Positions 21,471 to 29,072 of a stretch of DNA of 38,079 nucleotides are shown in pieces (positions within the stretch are counted from its first letter, which is position 1; each line of letters starts with the position of its first letter). Below the pieces are notes generated by a model that worked only from the letters and a program-made list of their open reading frames with translations, had not been told where the DNA came from and ran no database searches. The DNA comes from JBOGJG01 sp050747825 (GTDB lineage: Bacteria; Acidobacteriota; UBA6911; RPQK01; JBOGJG01): positions 1-38,079 of the forward strand of contig JBOGJG010000030.1 of assembly GCA_050747825.1 (NCBI GenBank). Reading direction: 5' to 3'. Position numbers and translations under genes: made by a program.

Positions 21471-23225
21471 ATGCACTTTGTCGATTGGCTGATTATCGTT
21501 GTCTACTTTATCGCCAGCTTTGTAATTGCGGTCTACTACTCGAAAATCGCCGGTAAGGATATCAACGAGTTCTTCCTTTCAGGGCGAAATCTCCCCTGGT
21601 GGTTGGCTGGCACCTCCATGGTGGCGACGACATTTGCCGCCGACACTCCCCTGGCGGTTACTGAGCTGGTAGCACAAAACGGCATTGCCGGAAATTGGCT
21701 CTGGTGGAATTTCTTGTTCGGGTCCATGCTGACTGTTTTTTTCTTCGCCCGGCTGTGGAGGCGGGCGGGAGTCCTCACCGATGTGGAGTTTATCGAGCTG
21801 CGTTACTCGGGAAGGCCGGCTTCCTTTTTGCGCGGATTTCGCGCTCTTTACCTGGGTTTGTTCATCAACACGGTCGTGATGGGCTGGGTGAATGTGGCCA
21901 TGGCCAGCATTCTGATGGGAATGTTCGGCATTGCCGATGAACAGGTTCGATTTTACGTCTTTGGAGCCATGATCTTTGTAGCCATCTATTCGGCTCTTTC
22001 CGGCCTCTGGGGTGTGGTGGTCACGGACGTGGTTCAGTTTGTCATTGCTATGACGGGCACGATCACTCTGGCCGTAGTTGTGCTTAGCCTCCCCGAAATC
22101 GGAGGAATCAGCGGACTCAAGAACCAACTGCCCGCCTGGATTTTCCAATTTTCGCCTGCTATCGGGGAAATAGATAGGGCCGTTTACCAGGGAGCTTTGG
22201 CGCTGAGCGTCAGCGCCTTCATCGCCTACCTGGGCATCCAGTGGTGGGCCGCCTGGTATCCGGGCGCCGAGCCGGGTGGAGGAGGCTTCGTCGCCCAGCG
22301 CATGATGTCTGCCCAAGACGAGAAGCATTCGCTCTTCGCCACATTGTGGTTTACGATTGCTCATTATTGCATTAGACCCTGGCCCTGGATCCTGGTGGGA
22401 ATCGCCACGCTGGTCCTGTACCCGGATCTCTCGCCCGCCGACAAGAAGCTCGGCTACGTGTACGCCATGCGGGATTTTCTGCCCGTGGGGCTCAAAGGTC
22501 TTCTGGTGGCAAGTTTCTTTGCCGCCTACATGTCCACCATTGCAACCCAACTGAACTGGGGGACGTCTTACGTGGTCAATGACTTCTACAAGCGATTTGT
22601 GAACAAAGAGGCTTCCGACAAGCATTACGTCCTGATTTCCAGGATCGCCACGCTGGTGGTCATGCTGGCGTCTATCCTGGTGACCCTTATGATTCAGACA
22701 ATTTCCGGCGCCTGGCAGTTCATCATCGAAGCTGGAGCCGGCCTGGGACTGGTCCTGATCCTCAGGTGGTACTGGTGGCGGATCAATGCCTGGAGCGAAA
22801 TCGTGGCCACCATCACTCCCTTCATGGTTTACTCCTACCTTTACCTTTACACGGATGTCTCTTTTCCCGATTCGCTCTTCTACATCGTAGGAGTCACCAC
22901 CCTGGTGTGGCTGGCGGCGACCTATATGACGCGGCCGACCGACCGGGATCATCTGATCAGTTTTTACCGCCGCGTCCACCCTGGCGGAGTCGGCTGGCGG
23001 ACGATCGAAAGCGCCTCGGGAGTCAAAGGCGACACCGGTTTTGCCTGGCTCTTTTTCGACTGGATATCCGGCGTCCTGCTTGTTTACACGATGCTCTTCG
23101 GCTTCGGGAAGATTCTGCTGGGTGAGTACGTCCTTGGCTTTATATTGATTGCTGTCGGGCTGTTGTCTGCAGGATTGATTTACTGGGACCTGTCTCGCCG
23201 CGGCTTCGAAGAGGTGATTGAGTAG
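21471..23225 (+). CDS. Sodium:solute symporter family transporter
   Basis: A 584-residue inner-membrane protein with about 13-14 hydrophobic segments, of the SSS (SLC5/PutP-like) family that couples uptake of sugars, amino acids or vitamins to sodium. Family features are the opening WLIIVVYFIASFVIAVYYS, the unwound-helix region SMVATTFAADTPLAVTEL, the sequence GGGFVAQRMMSAQDEKHS, and the MSTIATQLNWGTSYVVNDFYKRF segment near the sodium site. The start at 21471 is chosen for its AAAGGAG; a longer frame from 21417 has no support. It faces away from murQ and abuts the SDR gene, so an amino-sugar or sugar substrate is plausible but not demonstrated. Confidence 0.9.
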   Translation: MHFVDWLIIVVYFIASFVIAVYYSKIAGKDINEFFLSGRNLPWWLAGTSMVATTFAADTPLAVTELVAQNGIAGNWLWWNFLFGSMLTVFFFARLWRRAGVLTDVEFIELRYSGRPASFLRGFRALYLGLFINTVVMGWVNVAMASILMGMFGIADEQVRFYVFGAMIFVAIYSALSGLWGVVVTDVVQFVIAMTGTITLAVVVLSLPEIGGISGLKNQLPAWIFQFSPAIGEIDRAVYQGALALSVSAFIAYLGIQWWAAWYPGAEPGGGGFVAQRMMSAQDEKHSLFATLWFTIAHYCIRPWPWILVGIATLVLYPDLSPADKKLGYVYAMRDFLPVGLKGLLVASFFAAYMSTIATQLNWGTSYVVNDFYKRFVNKEASDKHYVLISRIATLVVMLASILVTLMIQTISGAWQFIIEAGAGLGLVLILRWYWWRINAWSEIVATITPFMVYSYLYLYTDVSFPDSLFYIVGVTTLVWLAATYMTRPTDRDHLISFYRRVHPGGVGWRTIESASGVKGDTGFAWLFFDWISGVLLVYTMLFGFGKILLGEYVLGFILIAVGLLSAGLIYWDLSRRGFEEVIE

Positions 23226-23960
23226 ATGGTCGCCAGTCGTGTAGCCATTGTCACCGGGGCGGCCCGGGGTATCGGACTGGCTATCGCCCGGCGTCTGTAC
23301 AGAGAGGGCGCTGCTGTTGTGTTGGCCGATCGGGATGTGGAGGCGGCGCGCCGGAGGGTGGATGAATTTGGCCAGCGCGGCCTGGCCGCGGAAATCAACG
23401 TAGCCGATCCAGCCGATGCTCGACGGCTGGCGGAGGTAGTGCTCGAGCGCTTCGGCAGGATCGATATCCTTGTGAACAATGCCGGAATCACCGGCCAGGC
23501 AGCTCCCACCGTGACCTACCGGGCTGAAGAATGGCGACGGGTGATGGCCATTAATCAGGACGGGGTTTTCTACTGCACCCAGGCCGTACTGCCGCACATG
23601 CTGGAACGTGGGCAGGGCCGCATCGTGAACGTCTCCTCAATCTCGGGTAAGGAAGGAAATCCGAATATGGCCGCCTATTCGACTTCCAAGGCGGCCGTCA
23701 TTGGCTTCACCAAAGCGCTCGGGAAGGAGTTGGCCCAGACCGGCGTGCTGGTCAACTGTGTCACTCCGGCCGTCATCGCTACCGAAATCCTCGATCAGCT
23801 TACCCAGGAGACGGTTGATTATATGGTGAGCAAGATCCCCATGGGACGCACCGGAAGTCCCGAGGAGGTAGCGGCGCTGGTGGCCTGGTTATGCTCCGAA
23901 GATTGTTCCTTCAGCACTGGAGCTGTCTTCGACATCTCCGGCGGCCGCGCGACCTATTAG
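23226..23960 (+). CDS. Short-chain dehydrogenase/reductase
   Basis: A 244-residue classical SDR of the FabG-like group. The coenzyme loop VTGAARGIG spans residues 9-17, NNAG is at 84-87, the catalytic set is Asn110, Ser138, Tyr151 and Lys155 (YSTSK), and the end CSEDCSFSTGAVFDISGG is typical of C1 classical SDRs. An acidic residue after the second strand (VLADRD) favours NAD over NADP. The ATG follows the symporter stop directly with no spacing, so the two are coupled and the enzyme probably oxidizes a sugar or polyol taken up by that transporter. The final 72 bases overlap the end of a convergent gene. Confidence 0.92.
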   Translation: MVASRVAIVTGAARGIGLAIARRLYREGAAVVLADRDVEAARRRVDEFGQRGLAAEINVADPADARRLAEVVLERFGRIDILVNNAGITGQAAPTVTYRAEEWRRVMAINQDGVFYCTQAVLPHMLERGQGRIVNVSSISGKEGNPNMAAYSTSKAAVIGFTKALGKELAQTGVLVNCVTPAVIATEILDQLTQETVDYMVSKIPMGRTGSPEEVAALVAWLCSEDCSFSTGAVFDISGGRATY

Positions 23961-25199
23961 TCCCTGGTCCATGCTGACCGGCACATCTTCGTACTTTGTG
24001 AGCACTGAGCGCTTCTGCACCTCGCGAATCAGGGTGGAGAGGAAGACCTGTAGGCGGTGCAGGACAAAGGGCCTCTCAGTTGGGCTGCTGTGCCGCAGTT
24101 CATCGCCGAACTGCTCAAGAGCCGTCCAGTCCTTGAAGTAGAGGAACTTCATGGAACTTTCCTGAAAATAGCGCAACACCTGCCGCATCTCCTGCCAACT
24201 CTCATCGTTTAGCTCGGATTCGACGTTCGTGATCACTCCATACAGATATTGCAAGTCCTTGAGCAGCACCATGGACTCCTGGTAGCGCCTGCGCAGGTCG
24301 TCAAAGAACAGGAATTCATCAAAATCCGGATTCAGCAGGTGAAGCAAATGAGTGAGAGACTCCTGATAGGCATTCTGCAGCAGACCCAGAGCATTCTGCA
24401 TCCGCGCGAAAATTTCATCAACCTGTTTGAGCTTATCTATCTCACGGAGTTCCCTATTGAAAACGCGCCTCGTTTCCATCTTTAGGGCGAGATTGGTAGC
24501 CTCAATGGCATCGGCCAGTTCGGGTTGATAATGATCCAGATATTGTGCGGTCTCTTCCAGCAGCTTTGCGAATTTCCGGAAAAAATAATGGCAGTGGATG
24601 AAAAGCAGCATGAGCTTTCGATATTTAAAGCTCCGGCGCATTTCCTCCCGCATATACTCGATCACGCTGAGCGTTTTCAGAAATTCCAGGAGCATCTGTT
24701 CCAATTGCTCGCGCGTGCCTTCCATCTCGATGCTGCTCACCAAATCGCGTTGAATGACCTGGTGGCAACTCCAATCGCAAAACTTATGCCTCAAATAGAC
24801 ACAGGCGTCGCTCTTCTTAAAACGGAATACTTGCTCAGTCAGCACGAATCCCACAGATTTGAATTCTTTCCTTGAGAGCGTGGGAAGACGCAAAAGCCCC
24901 TGCAAGATTACTTTGTAGTGTTCTGCGAAATTCCAGAAATGAACAAAATCCCTGATTTTTGGAGAATAGCTCTTATGGCTCCGGATCTCCGTCTCTTCGC
25001 TTTCTGCAAGCTGACGGCACAGGGCGGTGAGGACTTCGACCACCTGGAGAGAAGTTCGAAGGTCCTCTCGAAAATCCAGCTTGATGGCGACTAATTTTTT
25101 CTCATTAAAGAGGTTAGGCGGCCGTCGATGGTGGGCTACCAGACCATCCAGCCACAGTTCGAACTCGTCAAAAGAAGAAAGATTAAAGACACTGCCCAC
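23889..25199 (-). CDS. Uncharacterised 436-residue helical protein
   Basis: I do not recognise this protein. It has no signal peptide or convincing membrane segment and is predicted by eye to be almost entirely alpha-helical, with many Leu/Phe/Arg/Glu-rich amphipathic stretches and coiled-coil-like heptads around residues 180-330. Cysteines cluster once, at KFCDWSCHQ. Base composition is more AT-rich than its neighbours in the middle of the gene. Translation seems to start at GTG 25199 without a strong ribosome-binding site, so the true start may differ. Its last 24 codons overlap the end of the convergent SDR gene; that tail is rich in Ala, Ser and Gly and may be a later extension. It is divergent from the J-protein gene. 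Confidence 0.7.
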   Translation of the reverse strand: MGSVFNLSSFDEFELWLDGLVAHHRRPPNLFNEKKLVAIKLDFREDLRTSLQVVEVLTALCRQLAESEETEIRSHKSYSPKIRDFVHFWNFAEHYKVILQGLLRLPTLSRKEFKSVGFVLTEQVFRFKKSDACVYLRHKFCDWSCHQVIQRDLVSSIEMEGTREQLEQMLLEFLKTLSVIEYMREEMRRSFKYRKLMLLFIHCHYFFRKFAKLLEETAQYLDHYQPELADAIEATNLALKMETRRVFNRELREIDKLKQVDEIFARMQNALGLLQNAYQESLTHLLHLLNPDFDEFLFFDDLRRRYQESMVLLKDLQYLYGVITNVESELNDESWQEMRQVLRYFQESSMKFLYFKDWTALEQFGDELRHSSPTERPFVLHRLQVFLSTLIREVQKRSVLTKYEDVPVSMDQGLIGRAAAGDVEDSSSAEGTIFGA

Positions 25200-25257
25200 A
25201 AATACGTTCTTACAGGAGTTTTCACAGTTGAGCGGTGACCGGAGTCACAGGCTCACC

Positions 25258-25286
25258 TTGCCCCTTCTGAAATCGGGTCATACAAT
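25258..25286 (+). promoter_or_regulatory. Candidate promoter for the J-protein operon
   Basis: TTGCCC (25258-25263) and TACAAT (25281-25286) are separated by exactly 17 bases, 11 bases before the ATG. Such a short leader would leave little of the AAGGA ribosome-binding site, so the true promoter may be different. A GTGAC/GTCAC palindrome lies just upstream (25235-25248). Confidence 0.35.
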
Positions 25287-25297
25287 AAAGATAAGGA

Positions 25298-26263
25298 ATG
25301 GCGGTTAAATACAAAGATTACTATGAGGCCTTGGGAGTTCAGCGTACGGCCAGCCAGGACGAGATCCGAAAGGCCTATCGCCGCCTGGCCAGGAAGTATC
25401 ATCCTGACGTAAACCCTGGAAATAAGGAGGCCGAGGACAGGTTTAAGGAGATCCAGGAAGCCAATGCCGTGCTCTCCGATCCCGAAAGGCGCAGGCAGTA
25501 TGACCGGCTTGGACAAAACTGGAGATCAGGCGCCGATTTCACTCCCCCGCCCGGATGGGAAGGCGCCCATGTCGAGTTTGGCGATCTGGGTGACCTCCGC
25601 GATATTTTTGGAGGAGGCAGCGGCGGCATGGGTGGCTTCAGCGACTTCTTTGAATCGCTTTTTGGCGGAACCCGCAAGACGGCAAGGGCCGGTCGAGGCC
25701 CTTCCAGGCCAGGCCAGGACTCTGAAGCCGAAATCTCGCTGACGCTGGAAGAAGCTCATCGCGGCACCCGGCGAGTTCTCACCCTAAGCTCATCTTCGAG
25801 GACCAATCGGATCGACGTCAACATCCCTGCCGGGGTGCGCGGAGGTTCAATCGTTCGAGTGCCCGGAAAGGGTGAGCCCGGAAGAGGGGGAGGCGCCTCC
25901 GGAGATCTGTTGCTCAGAGTAAAAATCCTGCCCCATCCCCAGTTTCAGATCGTCGATAACGATGATGTTCTGATCGAACTGCCGGTGGCGCCCTGGGAAA
26001 CGGCGCTGGGGACCAAAGTAAAAGTGCCCACGCTGGACGGGTCGGTCGAACTGAACATCCCGGCCGGTTCCCAAGGCGGGCAGCGCTTCCGGTTGAAGGA
26101 ACGCGGCCTGAAACGGCGCCGCGACGGGCGCGGGGATCAATATGTCAAGTTGAAGATTGTCAATCCGCCGAGTCTGTCCGATCAGGAAAAGGAATTGTTT
26201 ACCAAACTGCGCGCCCACTCGAAATTCAATCCACGCGAGACCCTGAGTGGAGACGGTATCTAG
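25298..26263 (+). CDS. J-domain co-chaperone, CbpA-like
   Basis: A 321-residue DnaJ-type protein that should stimulate DnaK. The J domain is at residues 1-72 with the HPD motif at 35-37, followed by a Gly/Phe-rich linker (about 90-135, GGGSGGMGGFSDFFESLFGG) and two C-terminal beta-barrel substrate domains ending near residue 305 (VPTLDGSVELNIPAG, RFRLKERGLKRR). The cysteine-rich zinc domain of DnaJ is absent, which puts it in the CbpA (type II) class. The gene ends 22 bases before the baeRF-like gene, with which it probably forms a stress-related operon. Confidence 0.93.
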   Translation: MAVKYKDYYEALGVQRTASQDEIRKAYRRLARKYHPDVNPGNKEAEDRFKEIQEANAVLSDPERRRQYDRLGQNWRSGADFTPPPGWEGAHVEFGDLGDLRDIFGGGSGGMGGFSDFFESLFGGTRKTARAGRGPSRPGQDSEAEISLTLEEAHRGTRRVLTLSSSSRTNRIDVNIPAGVRGGSIVRVPGKGEPGRGGGASGDLLLRVKILPHPQFQIVDNDDVLIELPVAPWETALGTKVKVPTLDGSVELNIPAGSQGGQRFRLKERGLKRRRDGRGDQYVKLKIVNPPSLSDQEKELFTKLRAHSKFNPRETLSGDGI

Positions 26264-26285
26264 GAAGTCGATATAGGAGGAAGTA

Positions 26286-27425
26286 ATGATCTCCAAACTG
26301 CAGTTAAAGAAGCTCACCGAACATCCAGGAAAACCTGGAAGCTTCGTGTTGAGCATTTACCTTGATGTGAACCAGTCCGACGCGACCAACTTGAATCGGG
26401 AATTTGAGGTCAAGTTAAAGAACCTGTTGCGCAGCGCTGAAGAGAAGATCAACGCCCAATCCGAAATCAAGGATTTTCGCGAAGACGCCCGCCAGGTTCA
26501 GGAGTTTGTTTCTGAATACAGACCTCAAGGCAGGACCCTGGTCCTGTTCAGCGATCAGTCGGAAGGCTTTTTCCAGCATGTGGATCTCAATGTATCTCTG
26601 GAAAATGGCGCCTACTGGACGGAGAAACCTTTCGTCCGGCCATTGGCAGAGGCCATCGATGAATATGAACGCTATGGTGTGATCCTGATTGACAGGGCGC
26701 AGGCTCGTCTGTTCACGGTCTTCCTCGGCCAGATTGAGGAGCATCGGGAAGCTTTTGCAGAAGCGGACGTCCACCAATTTGATGCTACCGGTAAAGACAA
26801 CACGCGCTCACAGATGCAGATGCAAAGAAAGCAGGATATCCATGCGCTCTGGCACCTGAAGTCTGTCACCAGGATGAGCGACAAGTTGGCCGAGGGATAT
26901 TCTTACGACCGATTGGTCCTGGCGGGAACGCCGGAGGCCACGGCGGAGTTGCAGAGATTGCTGCCCGAGCGGCTCTCTCGCAGGCTGGTCGGAACCGTAC
27001 CTCTGTCCATTGACGCTACAGAGCAGCAGATCCTTGGAAAAATTCTCAAGATTCAGGCTGAGGTTGAGCGCCAGAACGAAGAAGAGCTTGTGCAGGACCT
27101 TATTACAGCGGCTGCCAAGAACGGCCAGGCCGTCACCGGTCTGAAAGAAGTATTGACCTCACTGCAGGAAGGGAAAATCCGGCAACTGGTATATGCCGAT
27201 GACTTTACGTCCTCAGGAGCTCATTGTCCCAAATGCGAGGTCCTGATGACTGATGGAAACGACAGATGTCCTTACTGCGGATCTGCCGTGCAGCCCGTCG
27301 ATGATCTGGTCGAGCATGTGGTCGTGAAGGTGCTCGATCTGGGCGGCGACGCCGAGCAGGTCCGCGACCGGGCGGCAGAGCAGCTTCGCGAAGCCGGCGG
27401 AGTGGGTGCCTTTTTAAGGTTTTAA
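26286..27425 (+). CDS. baeRF family protein (eRF1-like fold) with C-terminal zinc ribbon
   Basis: A 379-residue protein resembling the bacterial archaeo-eukaryotic release factor group, family 10. Residues 1-120 match the N-terminal part (FVLSIYLDVNQS), followed by the eRF1 domain-2-like core (YGVILIDRAQARLFTVFLG), where the loop that carries GGQ in eRF1 reads instead DNTRSQMQMQRKQDIH, so classical peptide release is not expected from that motif alone. A domain-3-like part has LVLAGTPEATAELQRLLP and ends with a zinc ribbon (CPKCEVLMTDGNDRCPYCG). Such proteins are suspected to act on ribosomes or tRNA under stress. AGGAGG is placed seven bases before the ATG. Neighbours (a J-protein, a universal stress protein) fit a stress role. 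Confidence 0.75.
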   Translation: MISKLQLKKLTEHPGKPGSFVLSIYLDVNQSDATNLNREFEVKLKNLLRSAEEKINAQSEIKDFREDARQVQEFVSEYRPQGRTLVLFSDQSEGFFQHVDLNVSLENGAYWTEKPFVRPLAEAIDEYERYGVILIDRAQARLFTVFLGQIEEHREAFAEADVHQFDATGKDNTRSQMQMQRKQDIHALWHLKSVTRMSDKLAEGYSYDRLVLAGTPEATAELQRLLPERLSRRLVGTVPLSIDATEQQILGKILKIQAEVERQNEEELVQDLITAAAKNGQAVTGLKEVLTSLQEGKIRQLVYADDFTSSGAHCPKCEVLMTDGNDRCPYCGSAVQPVDDLVEHVVVKVLDLGGDAEQVRDRAAEQLREAGGVGAFLRF

Positions 27426-27428
27426 GCC

Positions 27429-27586
27429 ATGCCCGAGCGCCAGGACAAAGAAATGCTACCCTTGCTGCAATTATGGCCGTTGAGTCTGCGGTCTCGACGG
27501 AGGAGAAAGAGATTGTTGAAAGAATCCAGGAGGTCCTTTCGGTGGCTGTGCCGGAACTGGCCGAGCGGCTCGGCGCGGTGCACTAG
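27429..27586 (+). pseudogene. Small reading frame, apparently frameshifted
   Basis: The ATG at 27429, three bases after the baeRF stop, opens MPERQDKE, but the frame then becomes an arginine-rich unlikely sequence. A different frame reads a natural-looking acidic helical peptide from ATG 27473 to TAG 27584-27586 (MAVESAVSTEEKEIVERIQE, ending ERLGAVH). Joining the two by a one-base shift near 27455 would give one protein of about 52 residues. Either the gene is broken, the sequence has an error, or only the 37-residue part from 27473 is real. No function can be given. It lies between the baeRF-like and universal stress protein genes. Confidence 0.3.
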
Positions 27587-27603
27587 TGCAGGGAACGGCT
27601 CCG

Positions 27604-28068
27604 ATGCCCGACATTAAAAAAATACTGGCGCCGACGGATTTCAGCGAACCTTCTTATACGGCGCTGCGACAGGCGGGTGACTGGGCTAAGCATTTCAAGG
27701 CTGATCTGTCCGTCCTTTATGTTGTGCCTCCCGTGCCGGCGCTGTCCCCCGACCCGAACTATGCTTTCGAACTGCCGAGATACGAGGAAGCGCTGCACTC
27801 TAACGCCGAAGAGAGATTGCGTGAGGTAATTGATGAGCACCTTGGCTCGGGAATCCAGGCCCATGCGATGGTAGGTTATGGAGATGCAGCCAGGGAGATC
27901 GTCCGCATTGCCGAAAAAGAGATGATCGATTTGATTGTGATTGCCACTCATGGGCTGACCGGATGGCGACATCTGGTTTTCGGCTCGGTAGCCGAGAAGG
28001 TCGTCCGCCTCTCCCCCAGCCCGGTCCTGACGGTCCGAATCCCTGACGAGATGCGCTCCTACGAGTAA
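27604..28068 (+). CDS. Universal stress protein (UspA family)
   Basis: A 154-residue single-domain Usp with the usual opening strand KKILAPTDFSEPSYTALRQA and the ATP-binding glycine motif near the end, where GLTGWRHLVFGSVAEKVVRLSPSPVLTVR matches the G-2x-G-9x-G-(S/T) pattern in general form. It should bind ATP and is probably induced by stress; its partners are unknown. The ATG at 27604 is chosen because the Usp fold begins directly after it; an in-frame GTG at 27586, overlapping the small upstream frame, is possible. It converges on the cytochrome oxidase operon, separated by a hairpin. Confidence 0.9.
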   Translation: MPDIKKILAPTDFSEPSYTALRQAGDWAKHFKADLSVLYVVPPVPALSPDPNYAFELPRYEEALHSNAEERLREVIDEHLGSGIQAHAMVGYGDAAREIVRIAEKEMIDLIVIATHGLTGWRHLVFGSVAEKVVRLSPSPVLTVRIPDEMRSYE

Positions 28069-28077
28069 GAACCCTGG

Positions 28078-28097
28078 CCGCCTCCTCACAGGAGCGG
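28078..28097. terminator. Candidate bidirectional terminator hairpin
   Basis: CCGCCTCCT and AGGAGCGG form an 8-bp stem with one bulged base and a three-base loop, between the convergent universal stress protein and cytochrome oxidase genes. No T-tract follows, and it overlaps the last codons of ctaF, so this is tentative. Confidence 0.35.
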
Positions 28098-28421
28098 GTA
28101 AATCCAGAGCAACGTGGCCGTCGGATCGAGGGGCACTCCTTCCCAGCCTCGCGACATGTAATCACTCAGAGTGAGGCCGATCAGGATAAACAGCCAGAAG
28201 AAGCCGGCTGCGGCAAAGACCCACACCAGGCGGCTGCTGTAGCGCACGTGCATGAAAAACAGGAGAACCAGGACTGCCTTCGTAAGGGCGATGGCCAAGG
28301 CCAGCGGTACGTTCAAAAATCCCAACTCTACGTAGGAGACCGTTGCCGTGACGACAGTCAGCACGATCAGCGCTGCGAATATCTGGTAATAAGTTTTGTG
28401 CGGGACGATGTGGTCAGACAT
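28086..28421 (-). CDS. ctaF: Cytochrome c oxidase subunit IV (caa3 type)
   Basis: A 111-residue membrane protein with three hydrophobic segments (YYQIFAALIVLTVVTATVSY, VPLALAIALTKAVLVLLFFM and LVWVFAAAGFFWLFILIGLT) and the HVRYSSRL turn that characterises the small prokaryotic subunit IV. It helps assemble the oxidase core and is not known to carry cofactors. The ATG follows the ctaE stop codon directly. It is the last gene of the respiratory operon. The C-terminal 25 residues after the last helix are outside the membrane and unusual in length. Confidence 0.85.
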   Translation of the reverse strand: MSDHIVPHKTYYQIFAALIVLTVVTATVSYVELGFLNVPLALAIALTKAVLVLLFFMHVRYSSRLVWVFAAAGFFWLFILIGLTLSDYMSRGWEGVPLDPTATLLWIYPLL

Positions 28422-29072
28422 TTATCGAATCAGGTAAAGCAAAGGAAAAAGGAAAATCCAGACGATATCAACAAAGTGCCAGTAGAGACCGACATTTTCA
28501 ACCGGCGAGAAATATTCCCCCGAAAAGCGATTCCGGCGCGCCATCAAGATCAGGGTGGCCAGCATGCCTATTCCCACGATCATGTGGAGTGCGTGCAGTC
28601 CCGTCATGAAAAAGTAGAAGCAATAGAAAAGCTCAATCGTACGCGCATGTGGAGACTCCAGGACGAAATTGAATCCGGGCAATAATTGCATGCGGTAGTG
28701 ATGGTTATATTCGTAGGCCTTAATCCCCAGGAAGGCCCCGCCCAAAAGAATAGTCAGCAGCAGAAAGAGCGGCAAGGCCCGAGGGGGGCGATCACTTCTC
28801 CGGCCTGTCTGCGCCGCGTGCACAGCCAGCGCCATGGTCAAGCTGCTGCAGATCAGGATAGCTGTATTAATCGTGCCCACCAGGACATCCAGGTGATGGC
28901 TCCCTTCGGCAAATCCGACCGGAAACCGGGCTCGATAAATGGTATAGCCCAAAAACAGCCCGCCGAACATCATGATCTCGGTCGCCAGAAAACCCCACAT
29001 CCCGAGGGTAGCAGCGTCTCTTTGCTGTTCCAGGGTGTCGAACTGTTCGGCTACGAGACGAGAGTTAGACAA
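28422..29072 (-). CDS. ctaE: Cytochrome c oxidase subunit III
   Basis: A 216-residue membrane protein with five hydrophobic segments, as in short bacterial subunits III that lack the first two helices. Family marks are LGMWGFLATEIMMFGGLFLGY near the start, the FYCFYFFMTGLHALHMIVGI segment with its conserved His, and the end VGLYWHFVDIVWIFLFPLLYL. Translation starts at an unusual TTG (29072), overlapping the ctaD stop by eight bases; GGGAGG lies six bases upstream, which supports this start. No other start gives the complete first helix. The neighbouring order I-III-IV is usual for caa3 oxidases. Confidence 0.93.
   Translation of the reverse strand: MSNSRLVAEQFDTLEQQRDAATLGMWGFLATEIMMFGGLFLGYTIYRARFPVGFAEGSHHLDVLVGTINTAILICSSLTMALAVHAAQTGRRSDRPPRALPLFLLLTILLGGAFLGIKAYEYNHHYRMQLLPGFNFVLESPHARTIELFYCFYFFMTGLHALHMIVGIGMLATLILMARRNRFSGEYFSPVENVGLYWHFVDIVWIFLFPLLYLIR

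Noticed and set aside
21579..23597. A 672-codon open frame on the minus strand opposite the symporter and SDR genes
   Set aside because: It mirrors a membrane protein gene, is rich in His/Gly/Pro/Asp with no recognisable domain, and the plus-strand genes have clear motifs and ribosome-binding sites.
24740..24800. KFCDWSCHQ in the orphan protein considered as a heme c site
   Set aside because: The spacing is CxxxCH, not CxxCH, and the protein has no export signal, so heme attachment is unlikely.
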